A stretch of DNA of 64,000 nucleotides from positions 3,116,655 through 3,180,654 of the forward strand of contig NZ_BSUL01000001.1 of NCBI RefSeq assembly GCF_030161575.1, read 5' to 3'. The notes below the pieces were generated by a model that searched no databases, had not been told where the DNA came from, and saw nothing but the letters and a program-made list of their open reading frames with translations. The stretch comes from Arenivirga flava. Lineage in GTDB: Bacteria; Actinomycetota; Actinomycetes; Actinomycetales; Microbacteriaceae. Each line of letters begins with the position of its first letter. The stretch's first letter is position 1. Positions 26,067 through 34,609 of the stretch are shown here, piece after piece. A program made the translations under genes and the position numbers.

Positions 26067-27214
26067 GCGCGCACCGCCTCGCGGCTGCCGGCGAGGCTCG
26101 CCTCGGTCGTGAAGACGCCCTTGTTCACCGAGGCCTGCAGTGCGCCGCCCGCGTCGCGGAAGCGCTCGCCGAGGCGGGCCAGCCCGCGCAGCTTCGGCTC
26201 CGCATCCGCCGCCCCATCGTTGCTGAGCAGGATGCGCCGGTCGCCGAAGCGCACGTCGACCCTGCTGGCCTGCGCGTGCCGCAGGATGTTCGTCGTGCCC
26301 TCGCGCACGACGAGGCCGAGCAGCTCCTCGCCCTCCTCGGGCGGTGCGCCGTGCACGGTGAAGCGGATGCCCGCGGCCTCGAACAGCGCCTGCGAGTTCG
26401 CGAGCTCGGCGCGCAGCGACACCTCCCGCTGGCCGTAGGCGAGCGAGCGTGTCTCGGCGAGCGTCTCGGCCACCAGCCCCTCGATCTCGGCGAGGTGCTG
26501 CCGAGCGGCAGCGGGGTCGCGCTCGAGTAGCCGGTCGGCGAGGCGCGCCTTGAGCCGGATGACGTGCAGGGTGTGGCCCTGGATGTCGTGCAGGTCGGCG
26601 GCGAAGCGGAAGCGCTCCTGCATGACGGCCAGGCTCGCGGTGGCCTGGCGCGAGTCCTCGAGCTCGAGGGAGATGTTCCAGGCGTAGCGGTTGAGCCACA
26701 TCATGAGCACGAACGCGAAGATCGTGCCGACGCCGAGCCCCAAGCCGAAGCCGGGCCCGTTCTCGACCGCGGCGCCCATGGTGGGCGGCCCGTCGAGGTC
26801 GACCCCGAGCGCCCGGACGATGACGAGGGGCGCCCAGCCGATCGCGCAGGCGAGCAGCGCCCACCACAGCCGGTGCCGCGGGGCGTACGAGACGAGCATG
26901 CCGGCGCCGAGCGCGAAGGGCAGGGCTCCCAGCGGGTTCGTGAGGCAGAGCACCGACACCCACCAGAGCGCATAGCCGGCGGCGGTCATGGTCGGCACGA
27001 TCCAGCGCGGGCCCTGCTCGGCCCAGTAGAGCGCCAGCACGACCGTGGCGAGCACGCTGAAGGCGAGGCTCGTGAGCAGCAGGCCGGGGTTGTCGAACCA
27101 GCCGAGGCCGACGAACATGAGCATGAGGATCGAGCTCAGCAGCGACCACGTGGTGTACCGGTGCATCCGGGTCAGCGGCGACGCCCGCCGCTTCACGCGC
27201 TTGGTCCTCATCAC
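26063..27214 (-). CDS. sensor histidine kinase (HisKA_3, NarX/DesK-like)
   Basis: A 383-residue membrane kinase. Four to six helices fill the first 170 residues (for example YTTWSLLSSILMLMFVGLGW), with no obvious large external sensor loop, so the signal may be read in the membrane. The dimerisation/phosphorylation box is FRFAADLHDIQGHTLHVI with the phospho-His after the Leu. The ATPase N box is LGLVVREGTTNILRHA, followed by a short G-box region (LLSNDG). It phosphorylates the regulator encoded immediately downstream. The kinase and the exporter operon are divergent, with the shared operator between them. Confidence 0.9.
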   Translation of the reverse strand: MMRTKRVKRRASPLTRMHRYTTWSLLSSILMLMFVGLGWFDNPGLLLTSLAFSVLATVVLALYWAEQGPRWIVPTMTAAGYALWWVSVLCLTNPLGALPFALGAGMLVSYAPRHRLWWALLACAIGWAPLVIVRALGVDLDGPPTMGAAVENGPGFGLGLGVGTIFAFVLMMWLNRYAWNISLELEDSRQATASLAVMQERFRFAADLHDIQGHTLHVIRLKARLADRLLERDPAAARQHLAEIEGLVAETLAETRSLAYGQREVSLRAELANSQALFEAAGIRFTVHGAPPEEGEELLGLVVREGTTNILRHAQASRVDVRFGDRRILLSNDGAADAEPKLRGLARLGERFRDAGGALQASVNKGVFTTEASLAGSREAVRA

Positions 27215-27271
27215 GCGTCCACGCTAGCGCGGCCGCACGGCACGGAGCAGAGCGGATGCGCACGCCGCGAT

Positions 27272-27287
27272 GTGACATCCGTCACGC
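27272..27287. promoter_or_regulatory. putative response-regulator operator, copy 2
   Basis: GTGACATCCGTCACGC lies between the divergent sensor kinase and ABC exporter operons, 57 bases before the exporter start. It contains the TGAC...GTCA inverted repeat and matches the site at 9335-9350. Confidence 0.5.
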
Positions 27288-27344
27288 GGATGCGTGCTCG
27301 CCGGGCACTACTGCGCCGCCGTCCTCCGGCGTTGGATCGGAGCC

Positions 27345-28241
27345 ATGACGAACTCCACCGTGATCCAGGCCACCGGCCTCCGCGTCTCCTACGGCTCCTT
27401 CGAGGCCGTCAGCGGCGTCGACCTCACCGTGCAGCGCGGCGAGATCTACGCGCTGCTCGGCACCAACGGCGCCGGCAAGACCACGACCCTCGAGACGCTC
27501 GAGGGCCACCGCGCGCCGAGCGCCGGCACCGTCGAGGTGCTCGGCGGCGACCCCGCCGACCGCAAGCGCATCCGCCCGCGCATGGGCGTGATGCTGCAGG
27601 AGACGGGTTTCGCCGGCGAGCTCACCACGATCGAGATGGTCGAGCTGGTGGGCCGGCTCTCGGGGCGCAGCGATGACGCGATGCGCCTGCTGCAGGCCGT
27701 CGGACTGGCCGACAAGGCGCGCACCCGCCTCGATCAGCTCTCCGGCGGGCAGAAGCGCCGGGTCGACTTCGTCATGGCCATCTACGGCACCCCCGAGCTG
27801 GTCTTCCTCGACGAGCCGACCACCGGCCTCGACCCGAGCGCCCGCGAGGCGCTCTGGCAGGTCGTGGAGGACGTGCGCCGGGCCGGCAGCACGATCGTGC
27901 TCACCACCCACTACCTGGAGGAGGCGGAGCGCCACGCCGACCGCATCGGGCTCATGCACGAGGGCCGTCTGCAGCGGGAGGGCTCGCTGCAGGAGCTCGT
28001 GGAGGCGCATCCCTCCCGCATCCGCTTCGCGCCCGTCGAAGGGCTGGCGGAGCTGCCGCTCGCGCACCGCCTCGACGACGAGCTCGTGACCATCGAGACC
28101 TCCGAGCTGCAGGACGACCTCACCGCCCTGCTCGGCTGGGCCGCCGCCCGGGGCGTGCGACTCGACCGCCTCAGCGCCACCAGCTCGAGCCTGGAGGACG
28201 TCTTCCGTCAGCTCGGCACCGCGCAGCCCGCGAACGCCTGA
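27345..28241 (+). CDS. ABC-2 exporter ATP-binding protein
   Basis: A 298-residue ATPase from ATG 27345 (GGAG close upstream). It has Walker A GTNGAGKTTT, Q-loop VMLQETGF, signature LSGGQKRRVDF, Walker B LVFLDEPTTGLDP and switch LTTHYLEEAE. The C-terminal 80 residues include SATSSSLEDVFRQL, typical of the DrrA-type exporters that handle drugs or lipids. It is followed by its permease gene. The divergent two-component system probably induces it in response to envelope stress or a toxic compound; this is inferred from gene order and a shared operator. Confidence 0.92.
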   Translation: MTNSTVIQATGLRVSYGSFEAVSGVDLTVQRGEIYALLGTNGAGKTTTLETLEGHRAPSAGTVEVLGGDPADRKRIRPRMGVMLQETGFAGELTTIEMVELVGRLSGRSDDAMRLLQAVGLADKARTRLDQLSGGQKRRVDFVMAIYGTPELVFLDEPTTGLDPSAREALWQVVEDVRRAGSTIVLTTHYLEEAERHADRIGLMHEGRLQREGSLQELVEAHPSRIRFAPVEGLAELPLAHRLDDELVTIETSELQDDLTALLGWAAARGVRLDRLSATSSSLEDVFRQLGTAQPANA

Positions 28242-28269
28242 CACCCCCGAACCCGACAAGGAGAACCTG

Positions 28270-28995
28270 ATGCTCGCCATCGCCGCCGCCGAGTCCAAGA
28301 TGCTCGTGCGCAACAAGCTCGTCGCCTTCAGCGCCCTGCTCATGCCGTTCCTGTTCGGCTTCCTCATGATCAACATGAGCGACAACTTCGGCGGCTTCGC
28401 CTTCGCCGCCTCGTCCCTGGTCATCAGCGTGGTCGCGACCGCGGTCTACCTGACGTCGACGACGACGCTCTCCGCGCGCCGCCAGAACCTCTTCCTGAAG
28501 CGGATGCGCTCCACCGCCGAGAGCGATCTCGGCATCATCACCGGGCTGCTGCTGCCCACCGTCGTGCTCGCCGCGGTGCAGCTCGCGGTGATCCTCACCG
28601 GCATGGTGGTGTTCGGCGGCACGACCATCGCGAACCCCGTCGTCGTGATCGCGGCGATCCTGCTCGCGGTCGTCATGTTCGTCGGTCTCGCGCTCGCGAC
28701 CGCCGGCGTGACGAACTCGCCGGAGCACGCCCAGGTCACCACGCTGCCGGTCTTCTTCATCGCCATCGCGGCCTCCGTGTGGGCGGGCATCGGCTCGCGG
28801 ATCGAGGAGCCGGGCTCGGTCTTCGGCCTGGTGCGCGCCTTCCTGCCCGGCGGCGGCGTGGCCGAGCTCGTCGGGCTGGGCTGGAGCGGCGCACCGGTGG
28901 GCGAGCTCCTGGCCCCGCTCGGCGGAGCGGTGCTCTGGGCGGTCATCGGCCTCGTCGCGGCGCGGCGGATGTTCCGCTGGGAGCCGCGGGTCTGA
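28270..28995 (+). CDS. ABC-2 exporter permease
   Basis: A 241-residue six-helix membrane protein with an AAGGAGA ribosome-binding site before ATG 28270. Its layout (N-terminal ESKMLVRNKLVAFSALLMPF, central RRQNLFLKRMRSTAESD loop, C-terminal helix ending in RRMFRWEPRV) is that of the ABC-2 permeases paired with DrrA-like ATPases. The upstream ATPase is 28 bases away. Strong hairpins follow the stop codon. Confidence 0.9.
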   Translation: MLAIAAAESKMLVRNKLVAFSALLMPFLFGFLMINMSDNFGGFAFAASSLVISVVATAVYLTSTTTLSARRQNLFLKRMRSTAESDLGIITGLLLPTVVLAAVQLAVILTGMVVFGGTTIANPVVVIAAILLAVVMFVGLALATAGVTNSPEHAQVTTLPVFFIAIAASVWAGIGSRIEEPGSVFGLVRAFLPGGGVAELVGLGWSGAPVGELLAPLGGAVLWAVIGLVAARRMFRWEPRV

Positions 28996-29027
28996 GCGAT
29001 CCGGTGCGCCGCCGCCCCGCGGCGCAC

Positions 29028-29067
29028 GCCCGGCGGGAGCGACCGAGCGCGGTCGCTCCTGCCGGGC
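29028..29067 (+). terminator. long hairpin after the exporter operon
   Basis: GCCCGGCGGGAGCGACC (29028-29044) pairs with GGTCGCTCCTGCCGGGC (29051-29067) with a single mismatch around a GAGCGC loop. A second GC-rich stem follows within 35 bases. Confidence 0.7.
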
Positions 29068-29186
29068 CGATCGGCACCGGGCCCCGTCTCGGCGGGGCCC
29101 TCTGCCATGTCGGCCGCCAGGCCGTCCGTCCGCAGTCCGTGGCCGGGCACGGATCCGGGGCTACTGTCGTGCTGCCGTGGTCTAAG

Positions 29187-29204
29187 GTTTCGGTATGCCG
29201 AAAC
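29187..29204. promoter_or_regulatory. putative MntR-type operator over the start codon
   Basis: GTTTCGG (29187-29193) and CCGAAAC (29198-29204) are perfect arms; the spacer TATG contains the start ATG 29195. A -10-like TAAGGT (29183-29188) overlaps the left arm, so a bound repressor would block both promoter and start. The DtxR-family regulator at 31823 is the likely ligand. Confidence 0.6.
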
Positions 29205-30121
29205 TTCGATCGTCGACGTCCCTCGCGGCGGTGCTCACCGCTGGTCTGCTGCTGAGCGGATGCGCGAACCCGTTCGCCGACGGGGCACCGCCGACCGCCT
29301 CCGACGCCGCCGAGCGCCCGGTGGTGCTGACCACCTTCACGGTGCTCGCCGACCTCGTCGCCGAGATCGGCGGCGATGCCGTCGAGGTGCGCTCCATCAC
29401 GCGGGTCGGCGCCGAGATCCACGGCTACGAACCGACGCCCTCCGACCTCGTCGCGGCGCAGGACGCGGACCTCATCCTGGACAACGGCCTGGGCCTGGAA
29501 GGCTGGTTCGCGCAGTTCACGGACGGCATCGATGCGCCGCACGCGACGCTCAGCGACGGCGTCGAGACCATCGCGATCGGCACCGGCGAGTACGAGGGGC
29601 GGGTCAATCCGCACGCCTGGATGTCGCCGAAGGAGGCCGCCGTCTACGTCGACAACGCGGTGGATGCCCTCTCGGCGCTGGTGCCCGCATCCGCTCGCTC
29701 CTTCGAGGAGAACGGCGAGGCGTACCAGGCCTCCCTCGCGGAGCTCGAGGCGAGGATCGTCGACGCCGTCGCCACGATCCCGCCGGAGCAGCGGATGCTC
29801 GTCACCTGCGAGGGCGCCTTCAGCTACCTCGCGCGCGACGCCGGCCTCGACGAGGCGTACCTCTGGGCGGTGAATCAGGAGCGTCAGGGCACTCCGCAGC
29901 AGACCGCCGCGGTCGTCGACACGGTGCGCGAGCGCGGGGTGCGCGCCGTGTTCTGCGAGTCGACCGTCAGCGACGCCGCGCAGCGCCAGGTGGCGCTCGA
30001 GACCGGGGCGGTCCTGGCGGGACCGCTGTACGTGGACTCGCTCAGCGAGGGCGCCCCCGTGCCCACACTGCTCGACCTGCTCGAGCACGACATCGACACC
30101 ATCGTGGCGGCGCTCGCGTGA
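29195..30121 (+). CDS. Mn/Zn ABC transporter substrate-binding lipoprotein (ZnuA/MntA-like)
   Basis: A 308-residue cluster-A-I binding protein with a lipobox (LLLSGCAN). Metal ligands of the family are in place: VGAEIHGYEPTPSD gives the first His, VNPHAWMSPK the second, then Glu in CEGAFSYLARDAGL and Asp/Glu near the C terminus. It captures Mn2+ or Zn2+ outside the membrane. The promoter TAAGGT is six bases before ATG 29195, implying a leaderless message, and a palindrome covers the start. It is the first gene of a tightly overlapping operon with ATPase, permease and metal-dependent repressor; that partner suggests manganese, but the metal is not proven. Confidence 0.9.
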   Translation: MPKLRSSTSLAAVLTAGLLLSGCANPFADGAPPTASDAAERPVVLTTFTVLADLVAEIGGDAVEVRSITRVGAEIHGYEPTPSDLVAAQDADLILDNGLGLEGWFAQFTDGIDAPHATLSDGVETIAIGTGEYEGRVNPHAWMSPKEAAVYVDNAVDALSALVPASARSFEENGEAYQASLAELEARIVDAVATIPPEQRMLVTCEGAFSYLARDAGLDEAYLWAVNQERQGTPQQTAAVVDTVRERGVRAVFCESTVSDAAQRQVALETGAVLAGPLYVDSLSEGAPVPTLLDLLEHDIDTIVAALA

Positions 30122-30903
30122 GCGCCGTGGTGGTCGCCGACCTCACCGTGCACTACGGCGAGGTGCTCGCGTTGAGCGCGGTCGACCTGCGGCTCGAGGA
30201 GGGCCGCGTGATCGGGCTGCTCGGCACCAACGGTGCCGGCAAGTCGACGCTCTTCAACTCCGTCATGGGTCTCGTCGCCCCCACCCGCGGGCGTGTCGAA
30301 GTGCTGGGCGGCGCCTCGTCCGACGCCCGCCGCCGCGGGCTCGTCGCCTTCGTGCCGCAGAGCGAGCGGATCGACACCGACTTCCCGGTCTCGGTGCGCG
30401 ACGTCGTGGCGATGGGCCGCTACGGCCGCCTCGGCATCACGCGACGGCTGCGCGCAGCGGACCGCGACGCCGTGGAGTCGGCGATCGCGCGCGTCGGACT
30501 CGCGGAGCTGGCCGACCGGCAGATCGGCGAGCTCTCCGGCGGGCAGCGCAAGCGCGCCTTCGTCGCCCGCGGCATCGCGCAGGACGCCCGCCTGCTGCTG
30601 CTCGACGAGCCCTTCGCCGGCGTCGACGTCACCTCGCAGGCGCTCATCACACAGCTGCTGCACGAGCTGCGCGACGAGGGCCGCACCGTGCTGATCTCGA
30701 CCCACGACCTCGCCGGCGTGCCCGCCCTCTGCGACGAGGTGGTGCTGCTGCACCACCGCGTCGTCTTCCACGGCGACCCGGCGTCGGCCATGGCCCCCGA
30801 GCGGCTCGCGCACGCCTTCGTGGGGCCGGACGCGCCGGATGCGGCGCACGCCCCGCCCGCCGCCTCCGCGCATCCGCTCGACCGATCGGGGGAGCCCGCA
30901 TGA
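30118..30903 (+). CDS. Mn/Zn ABC transporter ATP-binding protein
   Basis: A 261-residue ATPase starting at GTG 30118, overlapping the binding-protein stop by four bases. It has Walker A GTNGAGKSTLF, the Q-loop FVPQSERIDTDFPVSVRDVV that is typical of metal-type ABC-3 ATPases, signature LSGGQRKRAFVARGIAQ, Walker B LLLLDEPFAGVD and switch STHDLAGV. A Pro/Ala/His-containing tail of about 25 residues extends past the usual end. It energises the permease encoded next. Confidence 0.92.
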   Translation: MSAVVVADLTVHYGEVLALSAVDLRLEEGRVIGLLGTNGAGKSTLFNSVMGLVAPTRGRVEVLGGASSDARRRGLVAFVPQSERIDTDFPVSVRDVVAMGRYGRLGITRRLRAADRDAVESAIARVGLAELADRQIGELSGGQRKRAFVARGIAQDARLLLLDEPFAGVDVTSQALITQLLHELRDEGRTVLISTHDLAGVPALCDEVVLLHHRVVFHGDPASAMAPERLAHAFVGPDAPDAAHAPPAASAHPLDRSGEPA

Positions 30904-31826
30904 TCGACCTCATCCTCGAGCCGCTGCAGTACTCGTTCATGACACGCGCGCTCCTGGTCAGCCTCGTCGCGGCGGTCACCTGCGCCCTGCTCAGCGTCTG
31001 GCTCGTGCAGATCGGCTGGTCGCTCATGGGCGACGCGGTGTCGCACGCCGTGCTGCCCGGGGTGGTCATCGCCTACCTCATCGGCTGGCCGTTCGCGATC
31101 GGCGCCTTCGTGTTCGGCGTCGGGGCGGTGGCCCTGATCGGCGGCATCCAGGCGACGACGCGGATCAAGGCGGATGCGGCGATCGGCGTCGTCTTCACCG
31201 CGCTCTTCGCGCTCGGCGTGGTGCTCATCAGCCGCACGCCGTCGGGCGTCGATCTGAGCCACATCCTCTTCGGCAACGTGCTCGGCACCAGCGCCGCGGA
31301 CCTCGTGCAGGTGCTGATCATCGGTGCGGTCACGGCCGCGGTGCTGCTGCTCAAACGCCGCGACCTGACGCTGTTCGCCTTCGATCCCTCGCACGCGCAT
31401 GCGCTGGGGCTCAGCGTGCGGTGGCTGCGCGCACTGCTCCTGGGCCTGCTGGCGCTCACGGTCGTCACGGCGCTGCAGGCCGTGGGCATCATCCTCGTGG
31501 TGGCGATGCTCATCACGCCGGGCGCCACGGTCGTGCTGCTCAGCCGGCGTTTCGACCGCATGCTGCTGCTGGCCGTGCTCATCACGGCGGTGAGCGCCGC
31601 CGTCGGCGTCTACGCCAGCTACCACCTCGACGTCGCGACCGGCGGGTCGATCGTGCTCGCGCAGGCCGCGGCGTTCCTGCTCGCGTTCCTGTTCGGTCCG
31701 CGCGGCGGGATGCTCGTGCGGTTGCGCGGGCGGCGGCGGGCGCGGGCGGCGACGGCGCCGCCCTCCGGAGCCGGTCCGCTGCCGGCCGGCGGCGCATCCG
31801 CTCGTCTCGACGGAGTCGCGCCGTGA
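30900..31826 (+). CDS. Mn/Zn ABC transporter permease (ABC-3 family)
   Basis: A 308-residue membrane protein with eight or nine helices. Family features are RALLVSLVAAVTCALLSVWL, GDAVSHAVLPGVVIAYLIGW with the conserved metal-pore His, ISRTPSGVDLSHILFGNVLG, and VGIILVVAMLITPGATVVLL. It overlaps both neighbours by four bases. The C-terminal tail is Arg-rich and Pro-rich and looks cytoplasmic. Confidence 0.92.
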   Translation: MIDLILEPLQYSFMTRALLVSLVAAVTCALLSVWLVQIGWSLMGDAVSHAVLPGVVIAYLIGWPFAIGAFVFGVGAVALIGGIQATTRIKADAAIGVVFTALFALGVVLISRTPSGVDLSHILFGNVLGTSAADLVQVLIIGAVTAAVLLLKRRDLTLFAFDPSHAHALGLSVRWLRALLLGLLALTVVTALQAVGIILVVAMLITPGATVVLLSRRFDRMLLLAVLITAVSAAVGVYASYHLDVATGGSIVLAQAAAFLLAFLFGPRGGMLVRLRGRRRARAATAPPSGAGPLPAGGASARLDGVAP

Positions 31827-32494
31827 AGGCCGTCGCCGGGGCGCCCACCTCGGTCGCCGAGGACTATGTGAAGGTCGTCTACGGGCACACCGAGTGGCAG
31901 CCGGCGCCCATCACGACCTCGGGCATCGCGGTGCGACTCGGGCTCGCGGCCTCGAGCGTCACGGAGATGGTCAAGAAGCTCGCCGCGGCCGGCCTGCTCA
32001 CCCACGTGCCCTACGGCGCCGTCGAGCTCACCGATCGCGGCCGCGAGCTCGCGCTGCGCATGGTGCGCCGGCACCGTCTGATCGAGACGTGGCTCGTCGA
32101 GCAGCACGGCTACGGCTGGGACGAGGTGCACGACGAGGCCGAGGTGCTGGAGCACACCGTCAGCGACCGGCTGCTCGACTCGATCGACGAGCAGCTCGGC
32201 CGGCCCGTGCGCGATCCGCACGGCGACCCGATCCCCGACGCGGCCGGAGCCCTGCACCGACCGGACGCCGTGCTGCTCGGCGAGGCTCCCGACGGCCACG
32301 TCGGGGCGGTCGTGCGCATCAGCGACCGCGACCCCGACCTGCTGCGCTACCTGGAGGCGGAGGGCATCGGGCTCGACACGACCATCTCGGTGCTCGGCAG
32401 GCGCCCGTTCGGCGGAGCGCTGGCCGTGCGCGCAGCGGAGGCGGAGCTCGACCTCGGCGAGGAGGTCGCGTCCAGCGTGTGGATCGCGCGCTGA
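31823..32494 (+). CDS. DtxR/MntR-family metal-dependent repressor
   Basis: A 223-residue regulator from GTG 31823. The N-terminal winged helix starts at SVAEDYVKVVYGHTEWQP and includes ITTSGIAVRLGLAASSVTEM as recognition region. The dimer and metal site lies in RMVRRHRLIETWLVEQHGYGWDEVHDEAEVLEHTVSDRL (RHxxxExxL and EVHxEAExLEH patterns). A C-terminal FeoA/SH3-like domain follows. It is the last gene of the metal-importer operon and probably represses it through the palindrome at 29187-29204 when metal is plentiful. It could also be the iron regulator for the HtaA boxes, but gene context favours manganese. Confidence 0.9.
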   Translation: MKAVAGAPTSVAEDYVKVVYGHTEWQPAPITTSGIAVRLGLAASSVTEMVKKLAAAGLLTHVPYGAVELTDRGRELALRMVRRHRLIETWLVEQHGYGWDEVHDEAEVLEHTVSDRLLDSIDEQLGRPVRDPHGDPIPDAAGALHRPDAVLLGEAPDGHVGAVVRISDRDPDLLRYLEAEGIGLDTTISVLGRRPFGGALAVRAAEAELDLGEEVASSVWIAR

Positions 32495-32619
32495 CGCGCA
32501 TCCGATCGCGCAGGTGTCGGCGGTGGGCATCCGCTGTGCGTGAAAGCGCCGATCAGAGCGAGGATCGTTCTCATTCCCGAGATGCCCCACGGGTGACGGA
32601 TGCGCCCTACGGTGGTCGC

Positions 32620-33531
32620 ATGAGTCACGCGCACGAGCACGGTCAGGGATCGAACCGGCGGCGCCTGCTGCTCGCGATCGCGGTCATCGGCGGGTTCCTG
32701 CTCATCGAGGTCATCGGCGCCCTGCTGAGCGGTTCGCTGGCGCTGCTCGCCGACGCCGGCCACATGCTCGGCGACCTCGTCGGGCTCTGCGTCGCGCTCG
32801 TCGCGCTGTCGGTCGCCGCTCGGCCGGCCACGGATCGGCAGACCTTCGGCTTCCGCCGCGCCGAGGTGTTCGGCGCCCTGGTGAACGGCGTCATCCTCGC
32901 CGCCGTCGCGGTGAGCGTGGGCATCGAGGGCGTGCGCCGGCTCCTGGAGCCGGCTGAGGGCCACGTCGACGGCCCGCTCATGCTCGCGGTCGCCGCGGCG
33001 GGCCTGCTGGCGAACGTCGCGGCGCTGCTCGTGCTGCGCGGCGGCCGCGGCGAGTCCATCAACCTGCGCGGTGCCTACCTCGAGGTGCTCGGCGACCTGA
33101 TCGGCTCCGTCGCGGCGATCCTCGCCGGCGCCGTCATCCTGACGACCGGATGGGCGCCCACCGACGCCATCGCCTCGCTCGCCATCGCGGCCCTCATCCT
33201 GCCCCGCGCCATCGCGCTGCTGCGCGAGGTCGTCCACGTGCTCAGCGAGAGCGCTCCGCGCGAGACGAGCGTCGCCGAGATCCGCGAGCACGTGCTCCGC
33301 GCCGACGGCGTCGTGGCGGTGCACGACGTGCACGTGTGGGCGATCACCTCGGGGCACCCGGTGTTCACCGCGCACGTCGTGGTCGAGGACTCGGTGCTCG
33401 AGTCGGGCGGCACCGATGCGCTGCTCGACCGACTCGCCGGCTGCCTGGCCGAGCACTTCGACGTGGCGCACTCCACGTTCCAGCTCGAGCCGGCCTCGCA
33501 CGCCCACCACGAGGACGTCGCGCACCGCTGA
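32620..33531 (+). CDS. cation diffusion facilitator efflux protein (CzcD/ZitB-like)
   Basis: A 303-residue CDF exporter with a His-rich N terminus (MSHAHEHGQG) and C terminus (HAHHEDVAHR). Six helices hold the metal sites: helix II LALLADAGHMLGDL (HxxxD) and helix V YLEVLGDLIGSVAA (a D-x3-S variant of the second half-site; the usual His is Glu-Val-Leu-Gly-Asp here). The cytoplasmic C-terminal domain has VVAVHDVHVWAITSGHPV. It pumps Zn2+ or related ions out in exchange for protons. TACGGT at 32608-32613 lies six bases before ATG 32620, so it is probably leaderless and has its own promoter. Confidence 0.92.
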   Translation: MSHAHEHGQGSNRRRLLLAIAVIGGFLLIEVIGALLSGSLALLADAGHMLGDLVGLCVALVALSVAARPATDRQTFGFRRAEVFGALVNGVILAAVAVSVGIEGVRRLLEPAEGHVDGPLMLAVAAAGLLANVAALLVLRGGRGESINLRGAYLEVLGDLIGSVAAILAGAVILTTGWAPTDAIASLAIAALILPRAIALLREVVHVLSESAPRETSVAEIREHVLRADGVVAVHDVHVWAITSGHPVFTAHVVVEDSVLESGGTDALLDRLAGCLAEHFDVAHSTFQLEPASHAHHEDVAHR

Positions 33532-33682
33532 TCGGTGCGCTCCTCGTGGCCCTCGCCGGTGCCGCTCCTCTGCTCCCGGCCGCCGCTCCTCTGCTCCCCG
33601 GCAGCTGCTCCTCGTTGCGCAGTGCAGCACGCGAGCGACACGGGAGTATCGAGACTCCTACGTCTTGGTCGGTCGGATACGG

Positions 33683-34609
33683 CTACTCGATGGCCCGCGG
33701 CTGCGCACGCCAGCGCCCCTGGGGGATGCCGGCGCGCAGCATGGCCAGCCTCAGGGGCTCCACGCGCATCACGTCGCTCCAGATCCAGCGGATGAACGCA
33801 TCACCGGTGGCGGCACGGATCGCGTCTTCGCGGAGCTTCTCATCGATGACCACCTCGGCGGGCGTGCGCCCCTTGCGGAACTCCGCGGCGCGGTACTTCT
33901 CCAGACCGTCGAACTCGCCCCGCCGACGCCAGCGGGGCCAGCCGAAGTCCGTCGCGTACGGCGTGCCGATGGCCGGCACCTGCAGCAGCGGCGCCGGGAA
34001 GCCGAGCTCGAGCAGCGTGGCTCGACTCGTCGACTCGCCCGCGTTCGCGGCGTGGCCGTCGGCCCAGCTGATGGCGAGCTGCGCACGGCGATGCGCACGG
34101 GGCGCAGCGGCATCCAGTTCGGCCGACAACGCCTCGCGCGACCAGCCGCGGCGCAGCGCCTCATCGAGGGGTGCCAGCGCGAAACGGAACGGCGACGTCG
34201 CAGCGAGATCCACGAGGGTGCGTCCGATGGGCGTGGCGAGCGCCGCCCCGACCCGCACGACGTCGACGGTTCCGCTGCTGGTATGGCGCAGGACCGCGGC
34301 GGTCGAACGCGAGCGGACCGTGCGTCGCTCCACGACCTCGGGGCGCTCCGGCATCGGCCCGATGAGCGGCAGACCGTGCGCGACGGCTGCCGAGCGATGG
34401 CTCAGCACCGCCTCCGGCACGGTCGCGACCAGCGCGTGGGTGCGGAGGGCGAACCGCTCCCTGGGGTTCACGAGCTCCCAGTCCCGTCGCGCGATGTAGG
34501 CGCCGGGGCGGATGCGCACGAGCGCGCCGCGCTGCTGCGCGCGCTGCAAGCCGCGAGGGTCCGATCCCGGGGAGCGGCCGATGATGATGAGTCGCGGGTC
34601 GATCTGCAT
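33683..34609 (-). CDS. AbiEi/DUF559-like protein
   Basis: A 308-residue protein of a type often seen in Actinobacteria. The N-terminal part (RGALVRIRPGAYIARRDWEL, HALVATVPEAVLSHRSAAVAHGLPL) resembles AbiEi-type antitoxin winged-helix regions. The C-terminal part (ATDFGWPRWRRRGEFDGLEKY, then AEVVIDEKLREDAIRAATG and VMRVEPLRLAML) resembles DUF559/Vsr-type endonuclease folds, with an Asp-Gly followed by Lys. No AbiEii toxin gene is adjacent, so it is not a complete type IV toxin-antitoxin pair. It stands alone next to repeat-rich DNA. The function is uncertain; a DNA-binding or nuclease role is inferred from the fold only. Confidence 0.72.
   Translation of the reverse strand: MQIDPRLIIIGRSPGSDPRGLQRAQQRGALVRIRPGAYIARRDWELVNPRERFALRTHALVATVPEAVLSHRSAAVAHGLPLIGPMPERPEVVERRTVRSRSTAAVLRHTSSGTVDVVRVGAALATPIGRTLVDLAATSPFRFALAPLDEALRRGWSREALSAELDAAAPRAHRRAQLAISWADGHAANAGESTSRATLLELGFPAPLLQVPAIGTPYATDFGWPRWRRRGEFDGLEKYRAAEFRKGRTPAEVVIDEKLREDAIRAATGDAFIRWIWSDVMRVEPLRLAMLRAGIPQGRWRAQPRAIE

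Noticed and set aside
33683..34609. Complete type IV toxin-antitoxin (AbiE) system
   Set aside because: Only an AbiEi/DUF559-like protein is present; no nucleotidyltransferase-type AbiEii gene lies nearby.
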